A stretch of 64,000 nucleotides of DNA from NCBI RefSeq assembly GCF_005239225.2, contig NC_133288.1:14576169-14640168 (forward strand). The letters run 5' to 3'. The notes under the pieces are model-generated. The model was not told where the DNA came from and ran no database searches. It was given only the letters and a program-made list of their open reading frames with translations. The stretch is from Populus alba. Its lineage: Eukaryota > Streptophyta > Magnoliopsida > Malpighiales > Salicaceae. Of the stretch, positions 1 to 13,477 are shown piece by piece (position 1 is the stretch's first letter; every line of letters begins with the position of its first letter). A program made the translations under genes and the position numbers.

Positions 1-268
1 ATGAAATTACAGTCCTTATCTCTCTTAGATTAAACTATTTATCTGACAGGCAGCATATCACAAGTAAAAATAACAATCACTGTTATGATGACAAGGAATA
101 TCACATTGATTTCACAAATAAATGCAAACATGCATGCATGTTTCCCATTGTATTCCAGATTCTGAAGCACCATAATTTTATCTACACCAACATGCAGAGC
201 ATAATGTGCTTCTTGGGACATGATGGGAATTCCAGACCTGGGTGTTGTTCTGCGATGCTCAGCACGCA
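1..268 (-). other. 3' flank / UTR of the GEM-like gene
   Basis: This stretch lies just downstream of the stop codon of the minus-strand GEM-like gene and probably holds its 3' untranslated region. I see no coding pattern of its own and cannot place the poly(A) site. Confidence 0.4.
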
Positions 269-3200
269 TCATGAAGTGTAGTGCTGCAACGCCTCTTGAA
301 GACTTTTAACAGCATTATCATAGTACACAAAACCCATGAACCAAAATTCGTGGTTGTCAACAGAAATAATCTGGATATACTTTTCCGCTGATTTGACTTT
401 GCTTGTTGATGGATTGACAGCCTTCAGCTGATGTAATGGAATAACAACCTATGTACATACAGAGAAAAGACTGATATAAATAAGAAACTTTGTGAGATTA
501 AAACTTGATTTGATTCCAAACGAGGACAAGACAAATGGATGCTTATTTGCCTACATTGGGATATACTCATTAAGCAAAGAGCCAATAAATTCCAACACAT
601 CAGCTCCTGTTTCACATTTATAAACCCTCTGCTTGTTTAACTGTAGGAGAAATCAGTGACTCTAGTACAGTTGTTCAAATGAAAAGGCAGCATTGTAGAT
701 ACTATTCACCTTTTTTTTTTTTTTTTTTACTTATGCTCTCAATATAATAATGCAAATTTGTAATGGTGATGCATGAGCATCCAAATCCGGTGGGTCCAAA
801 GAAAAATAGGACTTAGCACTGCAAGTTATATGTTTCTATGATTTATTTTTAGCAACATCATTTATAATAATGCTAGGATTTATCTTGCAGAAAAAGTTAT
901 TTTTTATGCCATAGATAACATATGCAGACATGGTGCACTTACAGACACAATGATACAAAGGGTAAAACTTGGGCAGGGTATTTTGGTAAGATAGATTCCA
1001 TGAAGAACAATTGTATAACAAAAATAATAATGATGAAACATCAGGACTCTAAATTAAAGTTTTTCCTCCACCCTTTGATAGCTGTAGATAGTCATGTCAT
1101 AGTCAATTGCTATTGATTTATCAATGATGCAATGGAAAGACATTTGGCAAAATACCAATGATCATCAACATTAATCTTGAGGACAGTGCAACATTATCTG
1201 AGTTGTCTACCAGGAGTGAAGTATGACCATTAAGAAAACCGCTCTCAAGGTATCTTAGAACCTCGATGTGGCATGTTGTACCTTGGATTGATCATTAACA
1301 AACTGGATGAAAGGCAAGGGTGGATAAGTCATCAAAATTATCAACAAATGTAGCACCATAACCAGACTACAGAAGAAATCCCACGCCAATAATAATGCAT
1401 GGCGACTATAAGTTGGTCTATGAGAATATTTGAATGACAAGGAGAGAATACTTTACATGATATGTTAGCAACCACCTCTGCCAGATGAAACCATCCAGCA
1501 AATAGCACTTTAAGGATTTATTAACGAGGACTAGTCAGTCAATACTCAACCCATATTAAACTAAATCTAAATGCTATGCTATCCACTCAAAGATCTGTTA
1601 ACTTGATGGGTCATACTTAGATGCATAAATTGTTAAAGGTTTCAAGCATATTCTTCTCACACAAAGGTTCCGTATTGTAAACTGGATTCTCATGCAGGCA
1701 CTTCCTTTTTCTTCCTAGCAAATAAAACAAATCTCTATATTAGACCAATAGTATAACTCTGGCAGTTATTGGGGATGCAAACTTTATGACAATAACCCAA
1801 ACCAACAAAAGCAGTTTCTCGATGCATAAAGGATGGTAAAAAAAATCTTTTGCTAGAAGATTGTCATGGATAGGTTGCTTCTATAGCCTGGATATCTAAA
1901 TTATGTTGCCAAAAAAATGACAAGCACAATTTGCATACCTTATAATAGCTCCACTCAGTTTGCTCACCAATTTTATAAGACAAAGGATTGTCACTGCAGA
2001 ATGCAAGTTTTGCTGTTGACAAATACAATACTCCCATAACTGGACCAGCAGAAGTGGATAGGTAGCATGCAAATGTCTTCACAAGTTGCTCCTCGGGAAC
2101 AGTCTCAAAAGTTTGTCGAAAAATCTTCTCATAACCACCTTCCGCGAGAACTTTGGTTCCCTGAGCAATTCTTCCAACAGCAGCATCAGCAAAACTAGGA
2201 CCTGTCTTCACTGGTCAAAAAAAGTATTTCAGAATCAGAAGTTCAGCAAGAAGATGCTAAACATGAAATTTAGTCAATCGGTTTGATTTGAAAATCAGCA
2301 TAACTATCAGTGCAGCAGCTAAAATAAATTATTCAATCATTTCAAACTATCAAATAACTCTCATCACAACTGCAGCAGCCAGAAGCAACAGATTCTTCTA
2401 AAAATATATATTAGGCCTTCAACAAGGCAAAGAGTGAAGAAATCAGAGTATCACACGATACTCTCAATCAGAATTCTTTTTAATAAATGAATACAGCAGG
2501 AAGCAATAACTTTGAACGCAATACAAAATACCTTATAACACCAAGTCAAAAGGTACAGGTTGCCCAATTGTTATCGCTGTGGTAAGAATTAAATCAAAAG
2601 GCACAATCAAGTGTAGACATTTAAGCTGAAAAGGTCTGACAAAGATGCTTAAAGGGCACAATATTTCTAAGTTGTAACTAAAGACCATCTTTACAAAAAC
2701 ATCAAGAGGTGATAGAATAGTCAAGAGAGGATAAGGGTGGAGTCGGACCACCACCAACGTCAAAATAAAAAGACGGGCATGGCCGAGCTGAACAGGCTGA
2801 TTCTACACTGATCATGTAAGAAAAGAAAGCATATCCACTATAAATAGTCAAAATTCACAATTCCATTACATGCAGAAGCAGGCCATAGAACATTACCATC
2901 ATTTATGTCTCGCAAAAGAGTAACAGTTTCCAAAATCTGACTAGCATATGAATTTAACCAAGCAAAAACATAGACAATCAAGTACAAAAAAAAATAAAAG
3001 GAGGGAGGAAAAAGCATACAGTGTTGCCACATGTTGCCAGCAAGATCCTCAGCCTTCTTCGTTGCCTCTGCCGCCTTCTTTCCCCATTTCCCTAGCACAT
3101 CCTTCACCGCCTCCATTTTATCTACTCAGAAAAAGAACCAAAATGCCAGTTAATTAACTAATAAAAAAGAAAAGAAAACCCTAATTAATTTTTTAAAAAA

Positions 3201-3552
3201 GAAAATAGTGAGGCAAATTACTCTTGGAGGAAGAAGGGGCAACAGGGGCAGGAGACACGTAGGGATTGGAGTCAGCCGGCATGGTAGTGACAGTAGTTCC
3301 GGCGATGGGAGGCGAGCCTTGGGTTGGGCCTGCAGGGTTAGAAAGTGTTGTCGGTCCCATGGATACGTTGGCCCAATTGTCAAGAGGAGGAGCGACGTCT
3401 TGAGGGTCTAGCTTTGGGTAGGGAGCGTAATCAGAGGTGTGAGGATCGCTGATCTTGTCCTTTACCTCGACGTGCTTTTCAGATTCTAAATCTGACGATG
3501 ATGGCGCAGGTTTCTTTGTTTGATCTTCATGAGGGTCTTGCTTTTGATTCAT
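269..3552 (-). CDS. GEM-like GRAM-domain protein (4 exons)
   Basis: Exons on the minus strand are 3552-3222, 3121-3020, 2210-1939 and 448-269. All introns are GT-AG and the phases join exactly to give 294 residues. Residues 1-110 are a Pro/Ser/Thr-rich acidic leader ending in [17 protein letters not shown]. Residues about 125-145 carry [19 protein letters not shown], a signature of plant GEM-like proteins. Residues about 174-290 form a GRAM domain with [31 protein letters not shown], the exon 3/4 junction [18 protein letters not shown], and [10 protein letters not shown]. By family knowledge, GRAM domains bind phosphoinositides or membranes; Arabidopsis GEM acts in root-hair patterning and FIP1 binds a formin. 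From memory the closest relative is GEM-like protein 1 (FIP1). The start is the first Met of the open frame and the length is normal for the family. The family call is firm; the specific role is inferred. Confidence 0.95.
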
Positions 3553-3800
3553 TTTAAATTTTTAAATTTTGTTTTTCCAGGGGAGGGTTGGATCTGTTTC
3601 TGTTTAACAGAAGATAGAAATCGTGTAAAAGGGTGGCCCTGGGGGCTAGGGCTAGGAGGGGGAAAAATCTGACTTCAACGTTTAAATTTCCAGGTTATTA
3701 ATATAAATGGAGTTTCTAGAGTCTTCCTTCGAATTTAAATTTTCCAGGTTGAAGGAAGCCCATGGGCCTAAAAGTTGTGATTGAAAGCAACTGTTGAAGA
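3553..3800 (-). promoter_or_regulatory. 5' flank of the GEM-like gene
   Basis: This is the region upstream of the GEM-like start codon. A TATATTAA-like motif reads on the minus strand near 3697-3706, but it is weak. No transcription start can be fixed from sequence alone. Confidence 0.3.
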
Positions 3801-6800
3801 AGTCTACATATTGAATGAACGGCCACAAAGTTTGGGCAACGTTTTATTGAGATCCCTTCGGCCTTTATCTATTAATATTCGGCTCAACATGTTTCGACCA
3901 ATTGGGCTTAGTTACACGCCTAGATATTTTATGTTTTAACCTTAAAGAAAATTAATTTTATTATTGAAATAATAATATAGTAATTATATAGATAAATGAA
4001 AATTGATCATGTTCTTAAATAAATTAGATTTAATGATGAAGTGGCAGAGATTAAATGATAATAAAATAAAAATTGCATTTGTGATAGAATTATTATCTTA
4101 TATTTCTCACTATATTAGATTTTAACTTTATGATAGTTCAAATATTTTATTTGACATATGATTGTTTTAATTATTTATTTTATTGTTAAAAATTAAAGAA
4201 ATAATTTAATAACTAATTAAATTATAATTTATTTATCTTATCTTTTTAGAAATGAATTATTTTTTTATAATAATTATAAATCCTCTTTTAACATGATTTT
4301 GATGAGTAAAGAAATTATAATTTGAAGTTAGTTAAAAAAATAATGTTCATTATAAACTAAAATGAAAATAATGATCCCTATTTATTACTTTAAATATTAG
4401 AAGTTTGGTAATAATACATATTAAAAATAAAATATTTTTTATATATATTGTTCTCTCTTGTCCATTGTTAACAAAATAAAATAAAATAAATATTCACTTT
4501 GTTGTATATATTATTACCAAACACAACTTTATCTCTATTTTCTATATCATATTGACCTTTCAACCCTAGATGTGTTTGTTTCTACTATCTCGAGATAGTA
4601 ACATCCAATACAAAAAACATTTTGCTTGACCAGATAGATATTGGACTGACCTAAATGTTATTTGATCACAGTAAAGCAAATAATTATTGAGCTTCCCAAT
4701 GCTATCCCCAAACCAAAAAATTTATTGTTCGACTATAGTTGTAGGTTTGGCGCAGTCTAAATAGCTACTATCCAGTCATACTTGTTGGGTTATAAGACAT
4801 AAACAAAATAACTACTTGATCAAGTAATTAGATAACATATTGGACATAGTGGCCTAACTGAAATAAATTTTCTTGTTGGACTAAAGGGTTAATTAAGTAG
4901 AAAACAAAAAAAAGAGAGAAAAAGTTAGCACACCTAACAATTTTTAAGCACACTCTTACTATCAAGCCTTCTTAGTTTTACAAAATATCAATATGACACC
5001 ATCTAAATTACTAGTCTTAGAAGTTATCAATACAACACCCACAAATGCCTTTTTCATAAGTTATCACTTACATAAATTACTAGTCTTATTGGTTAGTTGC
5101 ACGGTCATAAACATATCACATTGGTTAGGTGAACGGTTGCACATTAACACCTACATAAACAATTTATTGTGATGGTGAGCTATGTGGGAAAGCAAATGTT
5201 CTTCATTATTTATCATATAAGTAAAGTATACAACAAGCTTACAACCCCACTCCATGTCAGGTAAATCCATGTGATCCTAAGTGAGTAGAGGATGTATAAA
5301 TATCAAAGGATCACCATGTATAAGGCATAACTCAACATATCCACACAAATACAAAAAAATTCTAAGAAATCATTCTCCTATATTTTTCAATATTTTTCTC
5401 TCAGACACCATTTCCCTCCACTCATTTCACTAACTTAATTATCATAGAGTCCTTTATATAGGGAAATTATTTTGTAAAAGAGCATAGAATAGCCTAAGCT
5501 TAAAACATTTAGCTCATTAAACAATCATTGGAACCCCAAATCCATTTCCACTTTTCATGACTTCCTCAATGACACTGTTTATAGGAAAACATTGAACAAA
5601 ATCTACTTAATCCCTTTTTACACATTACTAAAAAAAATTTCATAGCATATAATCTAAAAACTCCAAAACCTAAAAGAGTGACCAATCTCCTAATTATAGG
5701 AACAGTAACCTCTTAGACCTTCATCAAATAACACAACAAATGAAAATATTTACAGAGGTTGTCATAGCCATACAATAACATTTTAAAGCCTTACCGCTCT
5801 CTTATTCTTAACAAATGACACAATTTTTAGCCTCTTATTACCAATATATATAAACAACTTTGGTTTCTTGAAAAAATAACAAAAATGAATGGTAAGAGAA
5901 CAAGAAAAAGTATCATCACACTCTATCTTTATCTAGAGGATATAATCTTATCACCATGAGGAACATTCTTAATCATCACATTTAAGGCATAATCTTTGAA
6001 AGACAAAGGGGAAAATCATAATTTATAGTCATGGGACTGATCGATGTTGTTTTTGTCACTCCTTATTAGAATCTTGCCATGACAATTATGATAAGAAAAG
6101 GCTCTAAAATAAATTGTAGTTATATTGACCATTAAGAATGAATACAATCGTTGGGTAGTAGGTACTTCACTTTGTAAAAGGGTATTGGATACCCGTATCC
6201 TTAAGGACTTTATATCAGCAAAGATGAGCTTAAATAACAATGATGGATTTACAAACTCGAGAGAGAACATATAAAATATAAGAAACAATATAGAGCTTCT
6301 AACACATGTTAAATGAAGCTATGTTTAAGATTCTCCTAACAACATTCCATAATTTTGCTTGTGAATGGTATCATGGCTTAGAATGACTCTATTCTTGACT
6401 TCAATGATTCAATATAAGTATACAAACTGAAAAAGAGCTCTACTAAGCTATTTTCCTTCACTTAGAAAGAAAAGAAAAGAAAAGTATCATATCATATCTA
6501 AAATAAATTCAATAAAGACATGTTAAAAGTCAAAGGTTTTCTTGAATCAGTGGTCATTAAAGCTTTAATCAACTAAGTATTTAATCTGAGCTTATGGGAA
6601 TAATTATCAGCAAATACAAATCAAGCTCTCCTTAAGCTATTGAAAATCATATTTGTATAAGAAGCAGGCATGGCTAGATAAGGATATCCTCGGCTCCAAA
6701 GATAAGAAGATAGATATCTAAAACACCATAATTCTCCTAGCAACCTTCTAGCTTCTTCTTTAAAAAAAAAAATATTCATAGTCGTTTGGTATTTCTTAAG

Positions 6801-7540
6801 TGCACGCAACTGCAAAAAGTATTATGCCTTTAACAAGGATAAAATACATGATATAAAATATTATTATGCTCTTAAAAAAGAAATAAAAAAAGGGTAATTA
6901 TGAAGGTATACCTCTAGCAGTTTTTTTTTTTAAAAAAGGGTAAAACCTGAAAAGCAAGGAGAGGAGGTCAATACCCCTCATAAGGTGTTGACCGAGATTA
7001 ATATAAACTTAGATATAATTACAATAGGTAAAGATTCTAATAGGAAAAAAACACATATGGAAAGTAAGTCTTATTTATTAGATATAATAATTTTTTTCTA
7101 ATTAAAAAGTACATGATGGTTTATTAAGGTTTGTAGTTTGTTTTTTAGATATTTTAAGGTGAAATTTTGGTTAAAAATGAGCTTGTTTTGGTCCAAAAAC
7201 AAAATAAAGTTTTCTACCCAATTTTCAATCATTATGGCTACCGAAATTTAGGCAACTTGATGACATGTCATATGTCGCAACAGACGATGCATCGTTTACC
7301 CTTTTAATAAAACAACAATAAAAAAACAAGCCAAACATTTACGAGCCTAAAGGTCAGGCCTAAGCATCACTAAATCCAAACATCATCAATGATAATAATG
7401 CCCAACATCAACATCATTACTGGAAAAAATCCACATGAGTTAAATGATATTTCATTGCTTTGAACCTAATCATCTATCTAATTAAGGATGTGAAACCTTT
7501 AATAATTGAAGGACTTCTATATATAATCTTTTGATAAGTT
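3801..7540. other. AT-rich intergenic DNA, no supported gene
   Basis: This long AT-rich stretch has short random ORFs only. The part at about 5000-5450, with a TATAAATA motif near 5297, resembles the promoter/R region of an old LTR. I could not find a matching partner or coding domain, so I leave it unassigned. Confidence 0.5.
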
Positions 7541-7549
7541 AAGGTGTGT

Positions 7550-7770
7550 GTGTTTAAAGTTTAGTGTCTTTTTAGGAAACATTTCAACCAAAGTTTTTAA
7601 AACTTTTGAATTTTTTTTACTTCAAATTAATTTTTTAGTGTTTTTACATAGTTTTACTGTGTTTATATCAAAAATAATTTTTTAAAAATAAAAAAATATA
7701 TTATTTTGAATGTATTTCCAAGCAAAAAGTTCTTCAAAAAGCACATGGTTATCATTGTCTCCAACATCCT
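7550..7770 (-). mobile_element. Copy of the recurrent short MITE-like repeat
   Basis: It contains the pieces ATATCAAAAATAATTTTTTA, AAAATATATTATTTTGAATG and CAAGCAAAAAGTTCTTC. The same order, on either strand, recurs at 15080-15180, 16290-16425, 29570-29765 and 32395-32670. The family looks like a short non-autonomous DNA transposon common in poplar. That identity is from memory, and the exact ends are not resolved. Confidence 0.55.
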
Positions 7771-8503
7771 CTTAGTCTAATACACATGTTATGTGTTCAA
7801 TTGATAGTTCATGCTTTTTAATTTCTTCAACTCTTTAAATCCATTGAAAAAACCCGAAAGCCAATTATTTAATGGTGTTATATCCATTGCCTTCTTCAAC
7901 TTATTATATCTTATTTTTATCGAACTTAGTTATTGTTTGTCCTTATTCCCCATTTTCAAGGGGATGTATAATTTTCATTCAGAAACATAAGCTTACCAAA
8001 AGAGAGAAAGAAGTCATTTCACGAGTAAAAAAGGCAACTAATTAGAACCATATGGATATTTGCCCCTAATAGATTTCATGTGACCTTTTTTTAAAAAAAA
8101 AAGAAGAAGAGAAAAGATATAAATTAAACTAAAATAATGAATACAACATAACGTTGTTAAATTAAACTCAAATTTAGATCTAAGTCTCTTTCTATGAATG
8201 TGTTTATTATTGTGGCAACTTTTTATAGTTAAGGTGTAAAAAAAGCAAGTACTGAAAATTCACTTTTTTGTTATGGTTGATGAGGTTGAAATATATGTTT
8301 GGTTTAAAGAATGGTTCAACTTCATGTTCATTAAAAAGCATGTAAAAAATATTTTGTTAAAAATTATGGTTCAATTTGATATTGGTAATGTAATTACCTA
8401 AAAGGATATGAATCATAATCTTAATTTCCAATTACATAAAAGTTAATTTCACAACCAATACAATATTGTAAAGAAACCTAAACATAATAAAATAATAGTT
8501 CTA

Positions 8504-9690
8504 TTATCCCATTAAACTTGCTGCAATCCCATCATGTATATAATCCATTTGTAAAGATATGTGGTTTCCATAGATCTATGAATGTGAAGCCACGTCAGTT
8601 AAAAAAATCCCCAAGAACGAAATTGGGATGAGGATCAAATTCCACAAAATGCCACATTTTGCACTGAAGTTGTTCTAATGTAATTATGAATTGTCATGGA
8701 TACGACAATAATTTGAACTTATGCTTTGTAATAAAATGATGGCATATTCTATAAAATTCACCATCTTTTTTTCCAAACTCCAAATATACATTGTATTATA
8801 TAACATAATGAAGAGTGGACATGGTTGAAAACTTCTTTATGAGTTTATGATGAAATTCTTGCAAATGATATCTTTGACCTTTATATGGACCTAAAAATTC
8901 ATATTCATTAGGATATCCTGAATCAACCAAGTAGCATTTCCTTTTAAAAACATATAATAACTTTATAATGAAATTTTTTATAAGTAAATTAACATTAATC
9001 TAACAAAAATAACTTCAACGAACACACACACATATACACGTTACTACCTTCAAGTGGCTTAGGGAATTTTATATGTGGATTGTTAATTGCCTCAAGAAAA
9101 ATCCATGAATTGTGTGCACTACCTTCCTAACTCGCCCAAACAAATATGAATTACATGTCAAATCTACATGCATCCATAACATTTTGGGTCAGCACATCTT
9201 TTTTTTACCGATAAATAAAATTTGATTTTTTAAAGAAATACATGCATGCACATGTGTGCCATCAATAGCTCCTACACTATTCTAGATGAAATAAAATAAC
9301 AACAAGCATCAATGTTAATTGATTAAAAATATATTGTATAAAATTTTCTAATTCAAAGCATCATCAATAAATATGAATGATATCATTACCTTGAAATGAG
9401 GAATATACCTTGGATTGTAGGCAATTTCACGCGATGTGTTTAACAACTCAGGATGTTCAGGTTTTATAAAATCTATAGCGAGTGAACAAATTGATTTAAG
9501 AACCTCAGTAAAATACCTACTAACAATTTCTCCTGAATGTTGAAATATCTCTTGAACTTCCCCATTAGAAGCACTCATTGTTATTGTATAAAGAAACATT
9601 TTGACTTTTTCAAAAACACACATTCTTTTGGATGCTTTTAACCCATATTGGTTTTCAAGTTGAAAGCAAAAACTTTAAAATATCGTCACA
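8504..9690 (-). pseudogene. PIF/Harbinger transposase, decayed
   Basis: Read on the minus strand, the fragments follow a plant PIF/Harbinger DDE transposase from start to finish. They are YGLKASKRMCVFEKVKMFLY, VQEIFQHSGEIVSRYF, NPRYIPHFK, then a 108-bp intron (9282-9389, GTAATG to CTAG) as in other plant copies, then NSVGAIDGTHVHA, GSAHNSWIFLEAINNPHIKF, YLVDSGYPNEYEFLGPYKGQ, NVIQCIFGVWKKRW, IVVSMTIHNYIR and the C-terminus MDYIHDGIAASLMG with a stop at 8504-8506. Several frameshifts and stops separate these pieces. The first catalytic Asp (AIDGTH) is kept. The second reads Asn (AHNS where AHDS is usual) and the Glu of NVIE reads Gln. The copy is therefore dead. The family assignment is strong; exact ends are approximate. 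Confidence 0.9.
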
Positions 9691-10724
9691 TCCATTATAA
9701 ACATGTTTACACATCATGTCCAATGTCCATGTAGTATTTCATATAACCATCGCATTCCAGTGTTGTAAGAATTTGTACATGGTTCCTTATATATATAAGT
9801 ATTATAATATAATGCAAGTGCACTGGTTGTGCATAAAACCAATTTACGATGATCAAATTCTTTTTTTCAAAACAACTCAACTTTATAGTTTGAATCATCG
9901 TCATCATTTTCATCTTTATCTGAAATGTTATTATCACTAAAATCTCCATCGTTACCACCACAATGACCATAATTAACATATTCGGCTGTATAATTCATTA
10001 CATTATCATAATCCCTCTTGAAAAGCGCTTCAAACCATTATGAGTCCATCTATTATGACATATAATTTATTGTGTTTAATGGGAATATAATTTGAAAGTG
10101 ATTGTTAGATAAATTAAAGATGTTGTATGAAATGTGCATTTGTATTTTCTTAAAGCCAATCAAATTCAATCTACTTTTTTGGACTCAAAAATTTGTTATT
10201 AACTTGTTGCTTACAAATTATAAACATTGTGCTCGCAATTATAAAAATAAAAAAACATTAGGTAGTTTAGACCCTCACCAATGGTTAATTGAATCAATCC
10301 TTGCATAAAAACCAACCCATCACACATGGAGGAATTAGTACTTAATGGAAGCATCATATTTTCACAACATACAAAGCTTAGAATGCATTTTATTTATAAT
10401 AAAGTTCATCATATTGAAACTAATATGCTACAATCATATGTCTAGGCCTAAGTGAATAATAATCCAAATTTATCAAAGATTACTAAAACATCATAAAGCT
10501 CCAATTTTAAATAGCATATAGACACATAAATAAGAAATACAAACACTCTCTTAATTAAATCATCCAGTTTATAAATTAAAAGAAACTTGTTATAAATAAA
10601 AGCAATGAGAGACCAACACACTTGTTTCTTACAAGGAAAACTTTCGGTTTGTTCTTCATAAGGATACAATATGAAAGTGACAAGCTAAACAACTTCATAT
10701 TGTTATTTATATAACAATAATAAG
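9691..10724. other. Internal spacer of the Harbinger region
   Basis: This AT-rich stretch lies between the transposase remnant and the ORF1 remnant. The two minus-strand fragments probably belong to one element, so this is likely its internal spacer. I see no coding homology here. Confidence 0.4.
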
Positions 10725-11070
10725 AATGGACCAAACATTCAAAGTGCTAACCCATCTGAAATTATGCTCTTCATATCTGAAACTTAACATTCAGAATCAA
10801 TGATAACTAACATTCAAAGTCCATTGCCAATTGAAATTTTGATTTCCATGTATGAAACCTAATATTCAAAATCACGTAACTAGACATTAAAAGTGAAATA
10901 CCAACTGAGATTTTAGTTTTTATATCTGAAAACCAAACATTCAAAATAAAGTAACCAAACATTCAAAGTACAATACCAACTGAAATTTTAGTTTCCATGT
11001 ATGAAAGTTAACATTTAAAATCAAGTAACCAAACATTTAAAGTCCATTACCAACTAAAATTCAAATATAA
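10725..11070. repeat. ~75-bp tandem repeat, about 4.5 units
   Basis: The motif AACATTCAAAGT or a close variant starts at 10734, 10809, 10883, 10958 and 11032, a spacing of 74-75 bases. Each unit also holds ACCAACTGAAATTTTAGTTT and a second ACATTCAAAAT, so the unit looks like a doubled ~37-base repeat. It lies between the two Harbinger coding remnants. Confidence 0.9.
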
Positions 11071-11289
11071 CAATATTTAGTGATACATAAGGTGAAAACA
11101 TACATTGTAATGATGCTTCAACTACATGGTAACAAAAATATGTAGGCAACATGATATATTTCCAGCAACAATTGCAGCATAAAAAGTCTGAAAAAGAAAA
11201 TGGAATAAGAGTATAGACAAGTGAAAATGTTGCTAGATTATAATATTTAACATAAATCAAATGACATGAATAGTTTTAATAAGTTAACA

Positions 11290-12190
11290 CCTGACCTTGT
11301 TCATCTATGATTTTGTTGTTGGTCAAATATTATTTTCAACCATGATAATTTTCTATCAATAGACCCTATTGCAACCCACATCTCCTTTTTGCTTCTCATT
11401 TAATTAAGTGGCAAAGGCATGCAATGCATCACCAAAGTTAACTCCATCTATAGAATACAGTTCTTTCATTACCTCTTCAATTCTACATCCTTTTTTTATC
11501 TATAGAAGTTGGTGTGCTCTTTTTAGCCATGGAGACACTTTTAATAAGTCGATCCAGACATGCGAATAATTGTGCTCCCATTCTAGTTCCCCTCTTCTTT
11601 TTCTAACATTAAGGTGTAGTATGTTGTGTACCCTTTCTCGTAGCACTATTATGGTTTCTGCTACTGTTTATGACATTGCTTTCACCAACCATATTGCTAA
11701 TATCATGTATAAAATCAGGTATTGCATCCTTTTTAAAGTTGTCACTTCTTTTTTTTTATATTAGTTTCTCATTAGTTGTATTTTTCATTCCAACAGTCCC
11801 ATTATCTTCATTAGATAACAATCCTTGTGAGGGAGCCCGAGCATATTATCCTATGGCCACTATGTTACTAAACATGATGTCATACTTAGCACACAACACG
11901 AACTCTATGTCGACATGCCTAAACTTTTTTCCTTCTTTCGTTTCCTTTGTAATGAAAGTTGGATGTAGTTAATAATGCTAGTAGATTAATAAATAATGTA
12001 ACAAGATAAATTAAATTATAAAGTTATCGATAATGACAACCTGAATTTTTGTTTTTCACCATTCATCAGTTGCAGAGATGGTCCCAAGTTCAATACTCCA
12101 ACCAACTTCAGTTTCATTTATTAATTTTTTCCATACCCTTTAGTCCTTTTTAATCCTATCTCATTTGTTTTTAAGTTTTTCTTTTGTTAA
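11290..12190 (-). pseudogene. PIF/Harbinger ORF1 (Myb/SANT-like), decayed
   Basis: On the minus strand, broken frames give EEVMKELYSIDGVNFGDALH, then FATYLMRSKKEMWVAMGSID and RKLSWLKI. Upstream of these are FRHVDIEFVLCAKYDIMFSN and a region like the Myb/SANT trihelix part. These match the second protein that plant PIF/Harbinger elements carry next to the transposase, related to L10-interacting MYB proteins. It lies about 1.6 kb upstream of the transposase remnant on the same strand, the usual arrangement. Stops and shifts make it a pseudogene. The homology is recognised by pattern and the ends are approximate. Confidence 0.75.
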
Positions 12191-13417
12191 AGAAAGACCT
12201 ATTTGTTATTAGAATGATTGTATGATAAATTTATGGCTAGCTTTATTGAAATGAGTGTTTAGTCTCATGCATCTCTTAATAGCTTTAATGCAAATGTCAA
12301 AAAAATATGCAATATTACCTTAGTTTAATAAGCTTTATCATATGTGTCAAACCCGTTCATTACTAAATGGTTAATAGTATAATAAAAAATGAAAGAAACA
12401 ATTAACTACTCTTGCAAAAGTTATAATTCTTACAATGGATGAAATAAGAAACTAAAATGTAAAAGGTCCACGAATTTTATAGAAATTATCAGATAACATA
12501 ACTATAGACAATAATTTATTATTTTCTCTAAGATATTGCAGTTAAAGCTTGGTGTATTCCATTTTTTAAAAAATAAGTAGCAATTATATTTGTAGACTGA
12601 GTACTATTTAATTGCTTTCTTCATAAGGGAAACAATAAACATGGTGGGCCATTGTATTGTATCCTACATAAACTGTATGAAAGGGTATTGATTATCAACA
12701 ACATGTAAGACTACATACAGACAACTCAAACCTAGAAAGTGTTTCCTCTATAAGAAACCTAGAACAAAGATCACGTAAACTATGTCATTCATAAGAGTGC
12801 ACACTAATGTCCACCATTATCAAATGGAAAGTCATTTCAAAGTAATATAAATTTGAAGTTAACCCAATAATATCAAGTCTCAAAACCCTACATATTGACT
12901 ATCATCTATACTAATTGTAATTAGTTATGTTTGGACAATTATTAGGGGATTTTATAATAAACAAGCAAATTAATTATTTAATCTTGTTTGTTTATTTGTT
13001 AACATTCATCAGCAAAAGGCTACAAGACATGGTTTTTGGTTGCATAAAATCTGTTTTTCGTTGATAATATAGTGACTACTATTCCTTCAATATTAATTAA
13101 TTTTAACATCTTATTAGTCAAAACATCAATAAATTAAGCTACATGCAAGTATAATGTAAATAAAGTCTAGTGTTTTAGACCTGAACTGTTACTGTTTAAT
13201 CTATTATTGTCTTAAACCTGAGCTGTTACTGTTTGATATGTTACTGTCTTAAACCTTGATGTATATATAAAAGTCTTATCTAAGCATGTAGTAAATAAAT
13301 TATCCTATAATTAATCCTTTTTTAATGTTTTAAAATACTTATCACGTTTTAAATTCTCTCCTTACATGTTAGTATCCCCTTTTCTTTTAAATTTTATAAT
13401 ATGAATTGTGGGCTATG

Positions 13418-13420
<3 letters not shown>
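12191..13420. other. AT-rich DNA, nothing recognised
   Basis: No coding frame or bounded repeat is visible. A short local duplication around the words CTGTTACTGTTTAAT and CTGTTACTGTTTGAT occurs at 13186-13240. Confidence 0.5.

Positions 13421-13474
<54 letters not shown>
13421..13474. repeat. (AT)n microsatellite
   Basis: This is an uninterrupted AT dinucleotide run of about 27 units. Similar runs occur at 15590-15635, 18363-18402, 23968-23992, 39400-39425, 52120-52145, 57619-57640 and 58922-58946. Confidence 0.98.
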
Positions 13475-13477
<3 letters not shown>

